64,000 nt of DNA from Acidobacteriota bacterium (GCA_019239425.1 JAFAZX010000032.1:123682-187681), one strand, 5' to 3'. Positions 12,010-23,320 are shown, counted from the first letter of the stretch. Translations and numbers: made by a program. The notes: generated by a model not told the origin, from the sequence alone.

Positions 12010-12205
12010 TATAATTTGATGGCAGCGAAATTGCAGTCCGCCGATGTGCTATAGTTCTGATGTCCGGAAGCGCGACGTAAAAGCGCAACGGGCCATCCGG
12101 GCCAGGCATCTAACAACGGCCGGACGACGGGCAGTTTGGCGATTCTGTTTCGGCTTTGAGAGCACCGAAGTGAGCGCGCCGCCCGCCGTCCAGATTTTTT
12201 TAGGC
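12010..12205 (+). ncRNA. Candidate structured leader RNA with competing terminator (riboswitch/attenuator-like)
   Basis: A TATAAT box lies at 12010-12015, without a good -35. Downstream, GTCCGG (12062-12067) can pair with CCGGAC (12120-12125), enclosing a GCGC/GCGC hairpin (12070-12086) and a GGCC/GGCC hairpin (12091-12103), a three-way-junction shape. The 3' strand of that stem overlaps the 5' strand of a second, longer hairpin, GGACGACGGGC (12122-12132) with GCCCGCCGTCC (12181-12191), followed by seven T residues (12195-12201). The two folds are mutually exclusive. The clpC-like start codon is 70 bases further on. No known riboswitch consensus was recognised. Confidence 0.4.
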
Positions 12206-12274
12206 TGATGTTTCGAGCCCCTGCGGAGGTCGTCCTCGTTAGACTCCCCCCGTGGCTCGCCAGAAGGAAAAGTA

Positions 12275-14566
<2,292 letters not shown>

Positions 14567-14598
14567 GACGGCGTCGCCCGCGGGCGTTCCCAAACCGT

Positions 14599-14635
14599 GG
14601 CTCCGGTGATAAATTCACCGGAGCCATTTTTCTTT
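14599..14635 (+). terminator. Rho-independent terminator of the clpC-like gene
   Basis: GGCTCCGGTGA (14599-14609) and TCACCGGAGCC (14615-14625) form a perfect 11-bp stem with a 5-base loop, followed by ATTTTTCTTT. Confidence 0.93.
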
Positions 14636-14641
14636 ACGCCC

Positions 14642-15409
14642 ATGAGGAAAACGAACCACACCCGCCGCCTCGCCGCACTCCTCCTGCTCCTGCCCCTCCT
14701 GTGTCCCGCCGCGCGCGGGCAGCAGCAAGCCTACAAGCTGGCCGCGACCGAGAACACGCGCTGCGACTTTACCGAAGTGTGGCCTTTGAACGACCTCGGC
14801 TCGGACATCCTCGCACAGATCGAGAAGCGGCCCGAGGCGAAGACCGCGGTCGTCGTCTACGGGCTGCCGCCGGGCGACGCAATCGTCTACGCGCGCGGCG
14901 CGAAGCGCTGGCTGACGGAGATGAGGGGTGTCGCGCCGCCGGAGCGCGTGCTGGATATTTACGGCGGGCCGGCGACCACGAAGCGGCTCGAACTCTGGCT
15001 CGTCCCCGCGGGCGCGGCCCCGCCGCCGTCCGCGCCGCCCGTCGCCGGAGGGCGGGTCACGCTGTTCGACACGTACGACTACTGGCCGGGCGAGTTCTGC
15101 GGCCCCGACCGCCCGCCCTCGCTCCTCGTCTTCGCGGAGATGCTGGCGAAGCTCCCGGGCTGGCGCGGCACGATAGTCGTGCGCCCGCACGTCGACCCGC
15201 GCCGCGTGCCGGAAGGCACGAACAAAGACCCCTCGCCGCTCACACGCCGGCAGGCCGCGCGCCGCGCCGCCGGAGACAGGCTCTACCTCACGAAGACGCT
15301 CGGGGCCGGAGCCGGACGCGTGCGGGCCGTGGTCGGCGCGCCGGCCACCTGGGCGCACGCGGAACTGTGGCTCATCCCGCCCGCGGCGACTGCCGCAAAC
15401 GGACGTTGA
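14642..15409 (+). CDS. Secreted protein with duplicated OmpA-like/peptidoglycan-associated-type domain
   Basis: The 255-aa product has an Arg-rich N-terminus and a signal peptide (LAALLLLLPLLCPAARG). Two halves are recognisably similar. The first runs 'DILAQIEKRPEAKTAVVVYG' to 'RVLDIYGGPATTKRLELWLV'. The second runs 'VFAEMLAKLPGWRGTIVVRP' to 'GAPATWAHAELWLIP'. This strand-helix pattern resembles the divergent OmpA-like domains abundant in acidobacterial secreted proteins. ATG 14642 is chosen because the signal peptide begins there and the preceding bases form the terminator at 14599. No specific function can be assigned. Confidence 0.75.
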   Translation: MRKTNHTRRLAALLLLLPLLCPAARGQQQAYKLAATENTRCDFTEVWPLNDLGSDILAQIEKRPEAKTAVVVYGLPPGDAIVYARGAKRWLTEMRGVAPPERVLDIYGGPATTKRLELWLVPAGAAPPPSAPPVAGGRVTLFDTYDYWPGEFCGPDRPPSLLVFAEMLAKLPGWRGTIVVRPHVDPRRVPEGTNKDPSPLTRRQAARRAAGDRLYLTKTLGAGAGRVRAVVGAPATWAHAELWLIPPAATAANGR

Positions 15410-15477
15410 AACGCCGCGCGGCCTGGCGCGCGTCCGGCGTTTGCCATCGCCGCCCGCGCGCGTTTATAAATTCGGGC

Positions 15478-16296
15478 ATGAGAAAGACGCTCTACCTCTT
15501 CGCGCCCGCGTTCGTCGCGGCGCTGCTCATCTTCACCCCCCAGCCATCGCGCGCGCAGAAGGAAGACGCCGCGGCGAAACCGAAGCCGGCCGCGAAGGTC
15601 GACGAGAAGGCTCTGGCCGTCGTCAGCCGCGCGGTCGAGGTGATGGGCGGGCAGTCCTTCCTCGGCGTGCGGACGATCACCTCGAAGGGCTACTACACGG
15701 AGTTCCGCGAGGGCATCTCGGGCATCCCCGACACCTTCCGCGACTACGTCGTCCTCCCCGACCGCGACCGCACGGAGTTCAGGGGCAGCAAATACATCCA
15801 GACGTTCGCGGGCGACGCCGGCTGGGCCTTCGACGGCAGGAAGCGGGCGCTCGTCGACCTCACGCCCGAGCAGATGGAGGGCATCCGCACGACCTTGCGG
15901 ACGAGCACCGACAACATCCTGCGCGGCTGGTGGCGCGCGGAGGGCGCGAGCCTCTCCTACGTCGGCCGGCGCGAGGCCGGCCTCGCGCGCCGCAACGAGG
16001 TCGTGCGCCTCAACTACCCCGACGGCTTCGAGGTCGAGTTCGAGTTCGACGCGCGCGAGGGGCTGCCCGCCAAGGTTCTCTACAAGAAGGCGAACGCGGA
16101 GGGCGAGCGCGTCGAGGAGGAGGATCGCTACGCGCAGTTCCTCACCATCCAGGGCGCGCGCTTCGCCTTCGTCATCGACCACTACCGCGCCGGCCAGCAG
16201 GCGAGCCGCGTCAACTACGACGCCGTCGAGTTCAACAAGCCCGTCCCCGACTCCCTCTTCGCCAAGCCGGCCGACATCAAGACGATCAAGTTCTAA
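15478..16296 (+). CDS. Secreted LolA-like-fold protein of unknown function
   Basis: The 272-aa protein starts with a signal peptide (LYLFAPAFVAALLIFTPQPS, then RAQ). It then has a Lys/Ala-rich linker and a beta-rich domain: 'AVEVMGGQSFLGVRTITSKG', 'YIQTFAGDAGWAFDGRKRAL', 'VEFEFDAREGLPAKVLYKKA', 'FAFVIDHYRAGQQASRVNYD', VPDSLFAKPADIK. These features match the half-open barrel LolA/LolB-like family that binds lipids in the periplasm. The long reading frame upstream of ATG 15478 is out of context and rejected. Function is inferred only at the fold level. Confidence 0.75.
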   Translation: MRKTLYLFAPAFVAALLIFTPQPSRAQKEDAAAKPKPAAKVDEKALAVVSRAVEVMGGQSFLGVRTITSKGYYTEFREGISGIPDTFRDYVVLPDRDRTEFRGSKYIQTFAGDAGWAFDGRKRALVDLTPEQMEGIRTTLRTSTDNILRGWWRAEGASLSYVGRREAGLARRNEVVRLNYPDGFEVEFEFDAREGLPAKVLYKKANAEGERVEEEDRYAQFLTIQGARFAFVIDHYRAGQQASRVNYDAVEFNKPVPDSLFAKPADIKTIKF

Positions 16297-16305
16297 AAGC
16301 GGGGA

Positions 16306-16390
16306 CTGAATTAACCACAGAGACACAGAGGCACAGCTTTGAAGTTATATCGCTTCAAGCTGTGCCTCTGTGTCTCTGTGGTTAATTCAG
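16306..16390. repeat. Long inverted repeat, octamer family B
   Basis: Arms 16306-16344 and 16353-16390 pair over about 38 bp with one bulged base. The right arm ends one base before the stop codon of the glycosyltransferase at 16392. It lies between convergent genes, so bidirectional termination is plausible. Confidence 0.92.
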
Positions 16391-16391
16391 C

Positions 16392-17573
16392 TTAACTCTT
16401 CTTCAACACCGACTCGTCGCGCGCTGTCTCCGCGGCCTGCGCGCCGGCGGCGACGAAGGCGGGGGCGGGCACTTCCACCCGCGCCATGCGCGCGAAGAGG
16501 CGCTCGTACTCGTCGACGACGTGCTCCCATTCGTAGCGCTCGCGGACGCGCGCCTGCGCGCGCTGGCGGTACTGCGTGACCGTCGCGCCGCCGCGCAAGA
16601 CCTTCTGCAGCTGCGCGGCGAGGTCTGCGGTGTCGCGGTAGTGGATGGCCGCTTCGCCCGTCACCTCGACGTTCTCGGGCGTGTTCAAGGTCAGCACGCA
16701 GTTGCCGTAGCCCATCGCCTCCAGCAGCGCCGGGTGCGTGCCGCCGACCTCGGTCGCGTGGACGTAGCAGAAGGCGTTCTGCTGCAAGGCGCGGTAAGCG
16801 TCGCCGAAGACGAAGCCCGTGAAGACTATCCTTCGGTCGCGGCGCGCGAGCGAGCGCAGGTGCGCGATGTACTCGTGCGCGTAGGGCGCGTCGCCGACTA
16901 CGAGGAGCTTCTGCGGCGTGCGCACGCGGCGGAACGCCTCGATGACCATCTCGGCGTTGTTCTCGGGCTCGAGCCTCGAGACGTAGAGGACGTAGCGGTT
17001 CGGCTCGACGCCCCAGCGCGCGACGGCCGTCTTGTCCGTGCGCCGCTCGACCTCCGCGCCGTAGGCGATCATCGTCGAGGCGGCGCGGTACTTGGCGAGG
17101 TAGTATTCCTGTATCACGCGCGCGTCGGTCACCGTCTCGTTCGGCAGCCAGACCGAGAGGCGCTCGGCCACGCGGTAGTAGTTCTTGCCGAGCCAGTTCC
17201 ACTTCCGGCGCTTGTGCTCTAAGCCGTCGACGTTGATGGCGACGGGCACGCCCGCGGCGCGGAGCACCGGCGCGAAGGGGGCGTTGGCGGCGTTGCAGAT
17301 GAGTGCGGCGTCGAAGCGCCGGAGCGCGGCGGCGTGGAGGGAGGAGAGGCCGGCGTGGACGACGGTGTCGAAATACTTGTGGCGGATGGTGGGCAGCACC
17401 TTGAGGCGCACGCCCTTGTACTCGATCTGGCGCGGGCTGACGTAGTGCGCGCGGCAGTAGACCGTCACGTCGTGCCCGCGCGCGACCAGCCGCGTCGAGA
17501 GCTGCTCGGCGAACGTCTCGAACCCCCCGTAGCTGGCCGGAATCCCCCTCGTCCCCAGAATGGCGATGCGCAT
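16392..17573 (-). CDS. GT4 glycosyltransferase with DUF1972 N-terminal domain (rhamnosyltransferase-like)
   Basis: The 393-aa protein opens with the DUF1972 signature 'ILGTRGIPASYGGFETFAEQ' and continues into a GT4 C-terminal Rossmann domain with YVLYVSRLEPENNAEMVIEA and the nucleotide-sugar-binding EVGGTHPALLEAMGYGN segment. DUF1972 is typical of capsule and O-antigen rhamnosyl- or fucosyltransferases. It is downstream of another GT4 gene (17644) with an inverted repeat between them; both are likely part of a cell-surface polysaccharide pathway. Donor and acceptor are unknown. Confidence 0.92.
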   Translation of the reverse strand: MRIAILGTRGIPASYGGFETFAEQLSTRLVARGHDVTVYCRAHYVSPRQIEYKGVRLKVLPTIRHKYFDTVVHAGLSSLHAAALRRFDAALICNAANAPFAPVLRAAGVPVAINVDGLEHKRRKWNWLGKNYYRVAERLSVWLPNETVTDARVIQEYYLAKYRAASTMIAYGAEVERRTDKTAVARWGVEPNRYVLYVSRLEPENNAEMVIEAFRRVRTPQKLLVVGDAPYAHEYIAHLRSLARRDRRIVFTGFVFGDAYRALQQNAFCYVHATEVGGTHPALLEAMGYGNCVLTLNTPENVEVTGEAAIHYRDTADLAAQLQKVLRGGATVTQYRQRAQARVRERYEWEHVVDEYERLFARMARVEVPAPAFVAAGAQAAETARDESVLKKS

Positions 17574-17586
17574 GTAAGCTTAATGA

Positions 17587-17657
17587 TGAATGATGAGTGA
17601 TGAATGATGAATGAAAGGCGGCTTGCTCTTAATTCATCATTCATCACTCATCATTCA
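17587..17657. repeat. Long inverted repeat, heptamer family D (TGAATGA)
   Basis: Arms 17587-17612 and 17632-17657 are perfect 26-bp complements made of heptamers TGAATGA TGAGTGA TGAATGA. The stop codon of the upstream GT4 gene (17644-17646) is inside the right arm. Same family: 25144-25220, 37110-37178, 52319-52399. Confidence 0.92.
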
Positions 17658-18768
17658 GCACTCTCCTGTAAACCTTTAAGGTCATGCGGGCCGTGTCCCG
17701 CCAGTCGAAAGAGCGCGCCCTTTGTAGTCCGCGCTCACGCAGGCCAGCGCGGAGGGCGTCGTCGTCTATGAGCCGCGCGAGGGCCGCGGCCAGCGCGCCG
17801 GTGTCGAAAGGGTCGACCGTCAGGCCGGCCTCGCCGACCACCTCCGGCAGGCTCGTCCGGTCGCCCGTCAGGACGGGCGCGCCGCAGCTCATCGCTTCGA
17901 GCGGCGGCAGGCCGAAGCCCTCGTAGAAGGAGGGGTAGGCGAACAGCAGCGCCCCCGTGTACAGTGCGGGCAGGTCGTCTTCCGATACGTAGCCGGTGAG
18001 GAGGACGGATTGCCCAAGGCCCTCCTCTTCAATCGCCGTCAGTGTGTCGCCGTAGAGCCAAGCTTTTTTGCCGACGAGAACCAGTTGCGGCAGATTACTC
18101 CTCCCGCGCCCGCGGCGCAAGGCCGAATAGGCGCGCACCAGCCGCGCCAGATTCTTCCGCGGCTGCAGCGACCCGACGGCCAAAACGTACTCGCCCTCAA
18201 TCCCGTAGCGCCGCTTGACGCGCGCGACTTCGCCCGCTTCGCGGACGGGGCGGAAGCGCGGCGAGACGGCCAGAGGGATCGCCGTCACGCGCGCGGGGTC
18301 GAGCCCGTACGTCTCGACCAGGTCGCGCCGCGTGTACTCCGAAGGCGCGATGACGTGCGCCGCGCGCCGCGCCGTCGCGCGCACCGTGAGCCTCAGTTGT
18401 ACACGGCTGCGGAGGTTGAAAGTTTCGGGGATGTGCTCGAACGAGAGGTCGTGGATCGTCGTCACGACGGGGCACGGCGCGAAGGGCGGGGCCGTGTACT
18501 GCACGTGCAGCAGGTCGACGGGGCGCCGGCGCAGCTCCATCGACAGCGTCAGAGGTATCCTCACCAGGGGCGTGTGCGGGAGAGTCCGCCTTAGCTCAAC
18601 GTTCCCCCAGCGCCCCCCGAACCGCGCCTCGGCCTCCGCCTTCGTCACGTAGACCGTGTACCGATTCTCCCGGTCTACTTCGGCCAGAGCCTCGACGAGG
18701 TTGGCCGCGTACGTCTCATTCCCCGCCAACCCCGTCCCGACCGAGTGCGCGTCAATCGCTATGTGCAC
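17644..18768 (-). CDS. GT4 glycosyltransferase
   Basis: The 374-aa protein has the GT-B fold. The N-terminal 'DAHSVGTGLAGNETYAANLV' loop is typical of the mannosyltransferase-like group, as are HDLSFEHIPETF, 'YVLAVGSLQPRKNLARLVRA' and the EX7E region PSFYEGFGLPPLEAMSCGAP. It transfers a hexose from a nucleotide sugar during surface polysaccharide assembly. The final residues (LNDE) and the stop codon are contributed by the inverted repeat at 17587-17657. Confidence 0.93.
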   Translation of the reverse strand: MHIAIDAHSVGTGLAGNETYAANLVEALAEVDRENRYTVYVTKAEAEARFGGRWGNVELRRTLPHTPLVRIPLTLSMELRRRPVDLLHVQYTAPPFAPCPVVTTIHDLSFEHIPETFNLRSRVQLRLTVRATARRAAHVIAPSEYTRRDLVETYGLDPARVTAIPLAVSPRFRPVREAGEVARVKRRYGIEGEYVLAVGSLQPRKNLARLVRAYSALRRGRGRSNLPQLVLVGKKAWLYGDTLTAIEEEGLGQSVLLTGYVSEDDLPALYTGALLFAYPSFYEGFGLPPLEAMSCGAPVLTGDRTSLPEVVGEAGLTVDPFDTGALAAALARLIDDDALRAGLRERGLQRARSFDWRDTARMTLKVYRRVLNDE

Positions 18769-18939
18769 GGCAGAAGAATACGACTACGAGACCTTCGAGC
18801 TGTTAGAGCTTCCGAGACCACGCGGCCCGAGCATAGCACGCCGAATCCGCGTGATATACTGCGCCGCGCCCCCGCGTCGTTCGTGTTATCCTCTCGGGGC
18901 TTCTACGCGGTTCAATAAATCTTTCGGAGGGACAGTGTG

Positions 18940-19632
18940 ATGAATCCTCGCGTGCCGGCGGTGGGGCTGGCGGTCTGCTGTCTGTCGCTGACGTTGTGCG
19001 CGGGCGTGGCGCGGGCGCAGGGTGAGACGCCGGCGTTCGACGCGGCGCGCGTGCCGGCCGAAGGGGCGGGCGAGAAGGCGTTCGTGCCCGCCGGGTGGAA
19101 GGTCGGAGGGCGCGCCGGGGGCGACCTCGACGGCGATGGCCGCGCCGACGCGGCGCTGTGGCTGGTGCCGAAGGACTACGACACTGAGGGCGTCAACGCG
19201 GCGCCCGAGTCGCAGGCGCTGCTCGTCCTGCTCTCTTCCGAAGGCGGGCGTCTGCGCCGCGGGGGGCTGGCGACGAAGCTGCTCGTGCCGGTCGTCCCGC
19301 AGTACATCCTCAACCTCTCGGTCAAGAACGGCGTGCTCGTCGTCAACCAGAACTACGGGATGACGGACGTGTTGGACGTGACCGACCGCTTCCGCTACGA
19401 CCCGGCCGCCGGGCGCTTCGTGCTCATCGGCCGGGACGCCTTCAACTACCACCGGCCGCAGGGGCCGGACTGGCCCGCGGTGAAGGTCAGCGAGAACTAC
19501 CTGACCGGCGTGCGCCTGACGACCGAGGAGCGCTGGCGCGGCCAGCGGCCACTCAAGCCCTCGGAGAAGCGCGAGCAGATCGCGCGCACGCGCACCTTCC
19601 TCGAAGACGTGGACGAAGACCACGACAACTAA
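18940..19632 (+). CDS. Secreted protein with calcium-binding FG-GAP/VCBS-like loop
   Basis: The roughly 230-aa protein has a signal peptide (VGLAVCCLSLTLCAGVARAQ). The segment DLDGDGRADAALW at about residue 70 is the acidic loop of FG-GAP/VCBS repeats, which bind Ca2+. The remainder is beta-rich. ATG 18940 and GTG 18937 are both usable; CGGAGG (18925-18930) is nearer the optimum for ATG. It lies 15 bases before the POT transporter and may be co-transcribed with it. Function unknown. Confidence 0.75.
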   Translation: MNPRVPAVGLAVCCLSLTLCAGVARAQGETPAFDAARVPAEGAGEKAFVPAGWKVGGRAGGDLDGDGRADAALWLVPKDYDTEGVNAAPESQALLVLLSSEGGRLRRGGLATKLLVPVVPQYILNLSVKNGVLVVNQNYGMTDVLDVTDRFRYDPAAGRFVLIGRDAFNYHRPQGPDWPAVKVSENYLTGVRLTTEERWRGQRPLKPSEKREQIARTRTFLEDVDEDHDN

Positions 19633-19647
19633 AAGCGAAACGAGGCC

Positions 19648-21060
19648 ATGAGCGAAGCCATCGATCTGCCGACGCAGGAAGTCGTCGAGGAGGTGCGGGA
19701 CGCGGGGGGCCTCGGCGGGCACCCGGCGGGCCTGACGACGCTCTTCTTCACGGAGATGTGGGAGCGCTTCAGCTACTACGGGATGCGCTCGATCCTGATC
19801 CTGTACATGGTGACGCCGCCCGGCGGGGGCGGGCTCGGGTTCGCGGACAAGGACGCGTCGTCCATCTACGGCTGGTACACGATGTCCGTCTACCTGACGG
19901 CACTGCCCGGCGGCCTCGTCGCGGACAGGTGGCTGGGGGCGAGGCTGTCGGTGCTCTTCGGCGGCATTGTCATCGCCTGCGGGCACTTCACGATGGTCTT
20001 CCCTTCCACCGCCGCCTTCTACTCGGGGATGGCCTTAATCGCCGTCGGCACGGGATTCCTGAAGCCGAACATCAGCGCGATGGTCGGCGGCCTCTACCGC
20101 CAGAACGACCCGCGCCGCGACGGCGGCTTCTCGCTCTTCTACATGGGCATCAACGTCGGCTCGGTGCTGGCGGCGCTGGTCGTCCCCTTCCTGGCGCAGA
20201 CCGAGACCTTCAAGCGCTTCCTCGCGCGGGCGGGCTTCGACCCGGCGGGGAGCTGGCACTGGGGCTTCGGCGCGGCGGGCGTCGGGATGCTGATCGGCCT
20301 CGCGGTCTTCGTCCTGCAGCGCGGGCGGCTGCTTGAGGCCGCGCGCCGGGTCGAGAAGCGCGGGGGCGTCGTCAGGAAGGAGGCGGCCGCGGAAGGCGCG
20401 CAGAAGCTTTCGGGCGGAGACTGGAAGCGCATCGGGGTCATCTTCGTCTTCTTCCTCTTCACGATCCTCTTCTGGGGCGCGTACGAGCAGAAGGGCGCGA
20501 GCCTCAACCTCTTCGCCGCGCGGCTCGTCGACACGCAGGTCTTCGGCATGGCCTTCCCCTCGGGCTGGCTCCAGTCGCTGACGCCGCTCTACGTCATCCT
20601 CCTCGCGCCGCTCTTCTCGATGATCTGGGTGCGGATGGGCGACCGGCAGCCTTCGAGCCCGGCCAAGTTCGCTTTCGGCCTGCTCTTCATCGGGCTCGCT
20701 TATCTTCTGTTCATGGTGCCGGCCGCGTGGCTGACGGCCGGGGGGAAGGTCAGCCCCCTGTGGCTCGTCGGGCTCTACTTCCTCGAAGTGGTCGGCGAGA
20801 TGTGCCTGAGTCCGGTGGGCCTGAGCACGGTGACGAAGCTCTCCCCGGCGAAGCTGGTCGGCGTCATGATGGGGGTCTGGTTCCTCGCCTCGTCTCTGGG
20901 GAGCAAGCTCGCCGGCTACCTCTCCGGCTTCTTCGACTCCAACAGCCCCGACGCGCTCGTCCGCCTCTACGGCGGCATCGCCCTCGGCCTCCTCGTCGCC
21001 ACCGGCCTCCTCGCCCTCCTCATCCCCACGTTGCGCCGGATGATGGGGCACGTCCGCTAA
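19648..21060 (+). CDS. POT/PTR-family proton-coupled oligopeptide transporter
   Basis: The 470-aa MFS protein has about 14 helices. The POT signature ExxER is in TM1 (TEMWERFSYYGMRSILILYM), and the 'GLYRQNDPRRDGGFSLFYMG' segment matches the family's PTR2 pattern after TM4. These proteins import di- and tripeptides using the proton gradient. A cytoplasmic N-terminus of about 30 residues precedes TM1. Substrates cannot be read from sequence. It is preceded closely by a secreted protein and followed by a change to less GC-biased DNA. Confidence 0.94.
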   Translation: MSEAIDLPTQEVVEEVRDAGGLGGHPAGLTTLFFTEMWERFSYYGMRSILILYMVTPPGGGGLGFADKDASSIYGWYTMSVYLTALPGGLVADRWLGARLSVLFGGIVIACGHFTMVFPSTAAFYSGMALIAVGTGFLKPNISAMVGGLYRQNDPRRDGGFSLFYMGINVGSVLAALVVPFLAQTETFKRFLARAGFDPAGSWHWGFGAAGVGMLIGLAVFVLQRGRLLEAARRVEKRGGVVRKEAAAEGAQKLSGGDWKRIGVIFVFFLFTILFWGAYEQKGASLNLFAARLVDTQVFGMAFPSGWLQSLTPLYVILLAPLFSMIWVRMGDRQPSSPAKFAFGLLFIGLAYLLFMVPAAWLTAGGKVSPLWLVGLYFLEVVGEMCLSPVGLSTVTKLSPAKLVGVMMGVWFLASSLGSKLAGYLSGFFDSNSPDALVRLYGGIALGLLVATGLLALLIPTLRRMMGHVR

Positions 21061-21165
21061 GTTCGTTGTTGATTAGTCGGTTGAATAGGGATATGTTAGC
21101 CCCTTCGAAGACTTAGCCGAACGTCGATTGACTTCCGGACGCCTCATGCTACGCGGAGAGCAAAG

Positions 21166-21681
21166 TTGGAAGAGCGAGCCAGCGTCATCAAATTACTGGG
21201 ACTTCCGGACGCCTTCACCGGCATGCTCCTCATATTCAGTTTCATTCTGCTCCTCGCCCCGTATTTGTCGGGCGCGGATTTCGGGCCTTTTAAGATTCCG
21301 CAGTTCACCGACTCCGCACGCAAGAAGTTGAAGATCATCGGGCCGATAGTCTTTCTGACGCTGATTGTTCTGTTCGTACCGATGATACCCGCGCGTGCCC
21401 CTAAGCCGAATGAGCCCGGCCCGGCTGACAACACGAACAAGCCCGGGAGCCCCGGCACCACTCCGCCAAAGAATGACGAGAACCGGGCGACGCCGATAGA
21501 CGTTCGCGCTCAAGTCCAACAACACGTCAAGCGCGCGAACGAGCTATATAACGACGCGGACTTAGAAGGCGCGCTCAAGGAATCCGACCAAGCGCTCGAT
21601 CTGGAGCCCGGCAATCGAGAGGCGCGCGACCTCAAAGCAGAGATCGAAGGCATCAGGAAGACTCTGAACCCGGCCCGGTAA
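21166..21681 (+). CDS. Two-TM membrane protein with short C-terminal TPR
   Basis: The 171-aa protein has two membrane helices (about 17-36 and 56-76), a Pro/Asn-rich linker (78-108) and one or two TPR-like helices (ANELYNDADLEGALKESDQA, LDLEPGNREARDLKAEIEGI). The start is TTG 21166 after GCGGAGAG. It sits 37 bases before another TPR protein, so the pair is probably one operon. A 15-bp exact direct repeat, GACTTCCGGACGCCT (21130-21144 and 21200-21214), straddles the start. Function unknown. Confidence 0.7.
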   Translation: MEERASVIKLLGLPDAFTGMLLIFSFILLLAPYLSGADFGPFKIPQFTDSARKKLKIIGPIVFLTLIVLFVPMIPARAPKPNEPGPADNTNKPGSPGTTPPKNDENRATPIDVRAQVQQHVKRANELYNDADLEGALKESDQALDLEPGNREARDLKAEIEGIRKTLNPAR

Positions 21682-21718
21682 GACCTCACGGCCTTCTCGA
21701 CGAAAGCTCGTCCATGCC

Positions 21719-23320
21719 ATGAAGAGATTATTGTCGAGCCTCATCATCTTCGCGGCGGTCGTCATCGCGCTCTTCATCTTTGGGCCGAGCCGGCCGGGTC
21801 TCGCGTCACCTAACAGTCCTTTGAATGCGGTTCAGCGGAACGGCCCTCTGCTCACGCTCTCGCTCCTAGAGCAATGGCTCGCGCGAAACCCGCCCCCGCG
21901 CGACGAATTCATCGCCTCTTACATCGTGCGGAACGGGATAGCCTTCCGACCGACGGCCGAGCTACTGGCGCGCCTTGAGACGTTGAGGTACTACCGCACT
22001 CTTCGTGAACTGGAAGCGCGGCGGCCTGAACCCAAACCTACGCCCACGCCCAAACGTACCCACAGAACTCCCCCCGCGCCGACGCCCGATAAGACGGATA
22101 AGAAAAATCCGACCGAACCCGTCCCCGCCCCCAACACGATTACTATCCTCGTCGCCAACTTTCGCGGGCCTGACCCGGAGAACTACCTCGTCACCGACAA
22201 GATTATTCAGGGGTTACGCGCCGCAACGACGGAATATTCCGACATACGTATCGAACCCCTCGGGGAAACCATCACCGAGCAGACGGGCAGCAAGGGCGGC
22301 AGCGCGTACGCGCGGGACATCGGCGCGAAGCGCAAAGCCAGTATCGTCCTTTGGGGCTATTACGGCGCGACTTCGGAGCAAGTTAATGTCAGTGTCTATT
22401 TCGAAGTCCTGCGACCGCCCAAAGGCTTGTATCTGCGCCAGAACCTTGAAACTCAGACTTTACCAATAGCCGACTTGATAGGGTTTAAGATTCAAACCCG
22501 GCTCTCCGGAGAGATGAACTATCTTGTGTTGCTGACAGTTGGTCTCGCGCGCTATGAGGTGGGAGACCACGAAGGCGCTATTGGCCGGTTCACGAAGGCG
22601 CTTGCCCAATCGGACGCGCCGGATCAGATTATCGATCCCGCCGATATTTACCTGTACCGGGGTTACCAGTACTACCTTAAAGGTGGGGCAGATGGGATTG
22701 ACCAGGCGATTGCTGATTACGAGAAGATCATCAAACTAAAGCCCGACTGGGTTCTGGCCTACTACGTTCATTCTTGCCTTGGAGTTCTCTATGCCCGGAA
22801 GGGGCAGCACGATCAGGCCTTGGTCGAGCTCGACAAGGCCATTAAGCTTAAACCCACTTACACTGACGCCTATTTTAATCGCGGAAAGGTTTACTCCGAG
22901 AAGGGACAGTACGACAAGGCTATTGCCGATTACGACAAGGCCATCGAACTCAAATCTGACGACGCCTCGACTTACCATAGTCGCGGCCTAGCCTGGAGAG
23001 GGAAGGACGAGTTCGACAAAGCTATTGCCGATTACGACAAGGCCATCAAGTACAAGCCCGACTACGCTAAAGCTTACTACAATCGTGGCACTGCCTACTG
23101 GTTTAAGGGTAACCTTGATCAAGCTGTTGCCGATTACGACAAGGCCATCAAGCACAAGCCCGACTACGCTCTGGCTTATTATAGTCGTGGCCTTACTTAC
23201 AAGAAGAAAGGTAAGATTGACCTCGCGATTGCTGACTTCAAGAAGGCTCTCCGAATTACTGATGACCCGGAGCTACGTAAGGATGCCGAAAGGTCGCTCC
23301 AGAAGCTCGGGGTGAAGTAG
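21719..23320 (+). CDS. Membrane-anchored TPR protein with CsgG/TolB-N-like domain
   Basis: The 533-aa protein begins with a signal anchor (LLSSLIIFAAVVIALFIFG), then a Pro/Thr/Lys-rich linker (about 96-135). A domain follows (ITILVANFRGPDPENYLVTD, then KIIQGLRAATTEY) that resembles the CsgG/TolB-N type. Six or so TPR units run from about 268 to 525, each with the repeated DYDKAI and KPDYA motifs. Codon use and GC content are lower than in the flanking genes, mainly in the TPR half, where units have amplified recently. It probably scaffolds a complex at the inner membrane or in the periplasm. Confidence 0.85.
   Translation: MKRLLSSLIIFAAVVIALFIFGPSRPGLASPNSPLNAVQRNGPLLTLSLLEQWLARNPPPRDEFIASYIVRNGIAFRPTAELLARLETLRYYRTLRELEARRPEPKPTPTPKRTHRTPPAPTPDKTDKKNPTEPVPAPNTITILVANFRGPDPENYLVTDKIIQGLRAATTEYSDIRIEPLGETITEQTGSKGGSAYARDIGAKRKASIVLWGYYGATSEQVNVSVYFEVLRPPKGLYLRQNLETQTLPIADLIGFKIQTRLSGEMNYLVLLTVGLARYEVGDHEGAIGRFTKALAQSDAPDQIIDPADIYLYRGYQYYLKGGADGIDQAIADYEKIIKLKPDWVLAYYVHSCLGVLYARKGQHDQALVELDKAIKLKPTYTDAYFNRGKVYSEKGQYDKAIADYDKAIELKSDDASTYHSRGLAWRGKDEFDKAIADYDKAIKYKPDYAKAYYNRGTAYWFKGNLDQAVADYDKAIKHKPDYALAYYSRGLTYKKKGKIDLAIADFKKALRITDDPELRKDAERSLQKLGVK

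Noticed and set aside
12022..12201. SRP RNA, tmRNA, RNase P RNA or hammerhead ribozyme
   Set aside because: Signature cores (GGAAG tetraloop region with flanking consensus, tmRNA ends, P4 helix, CUGANGA-GAAA core) do not match; kept only as an unclassified structured leader.
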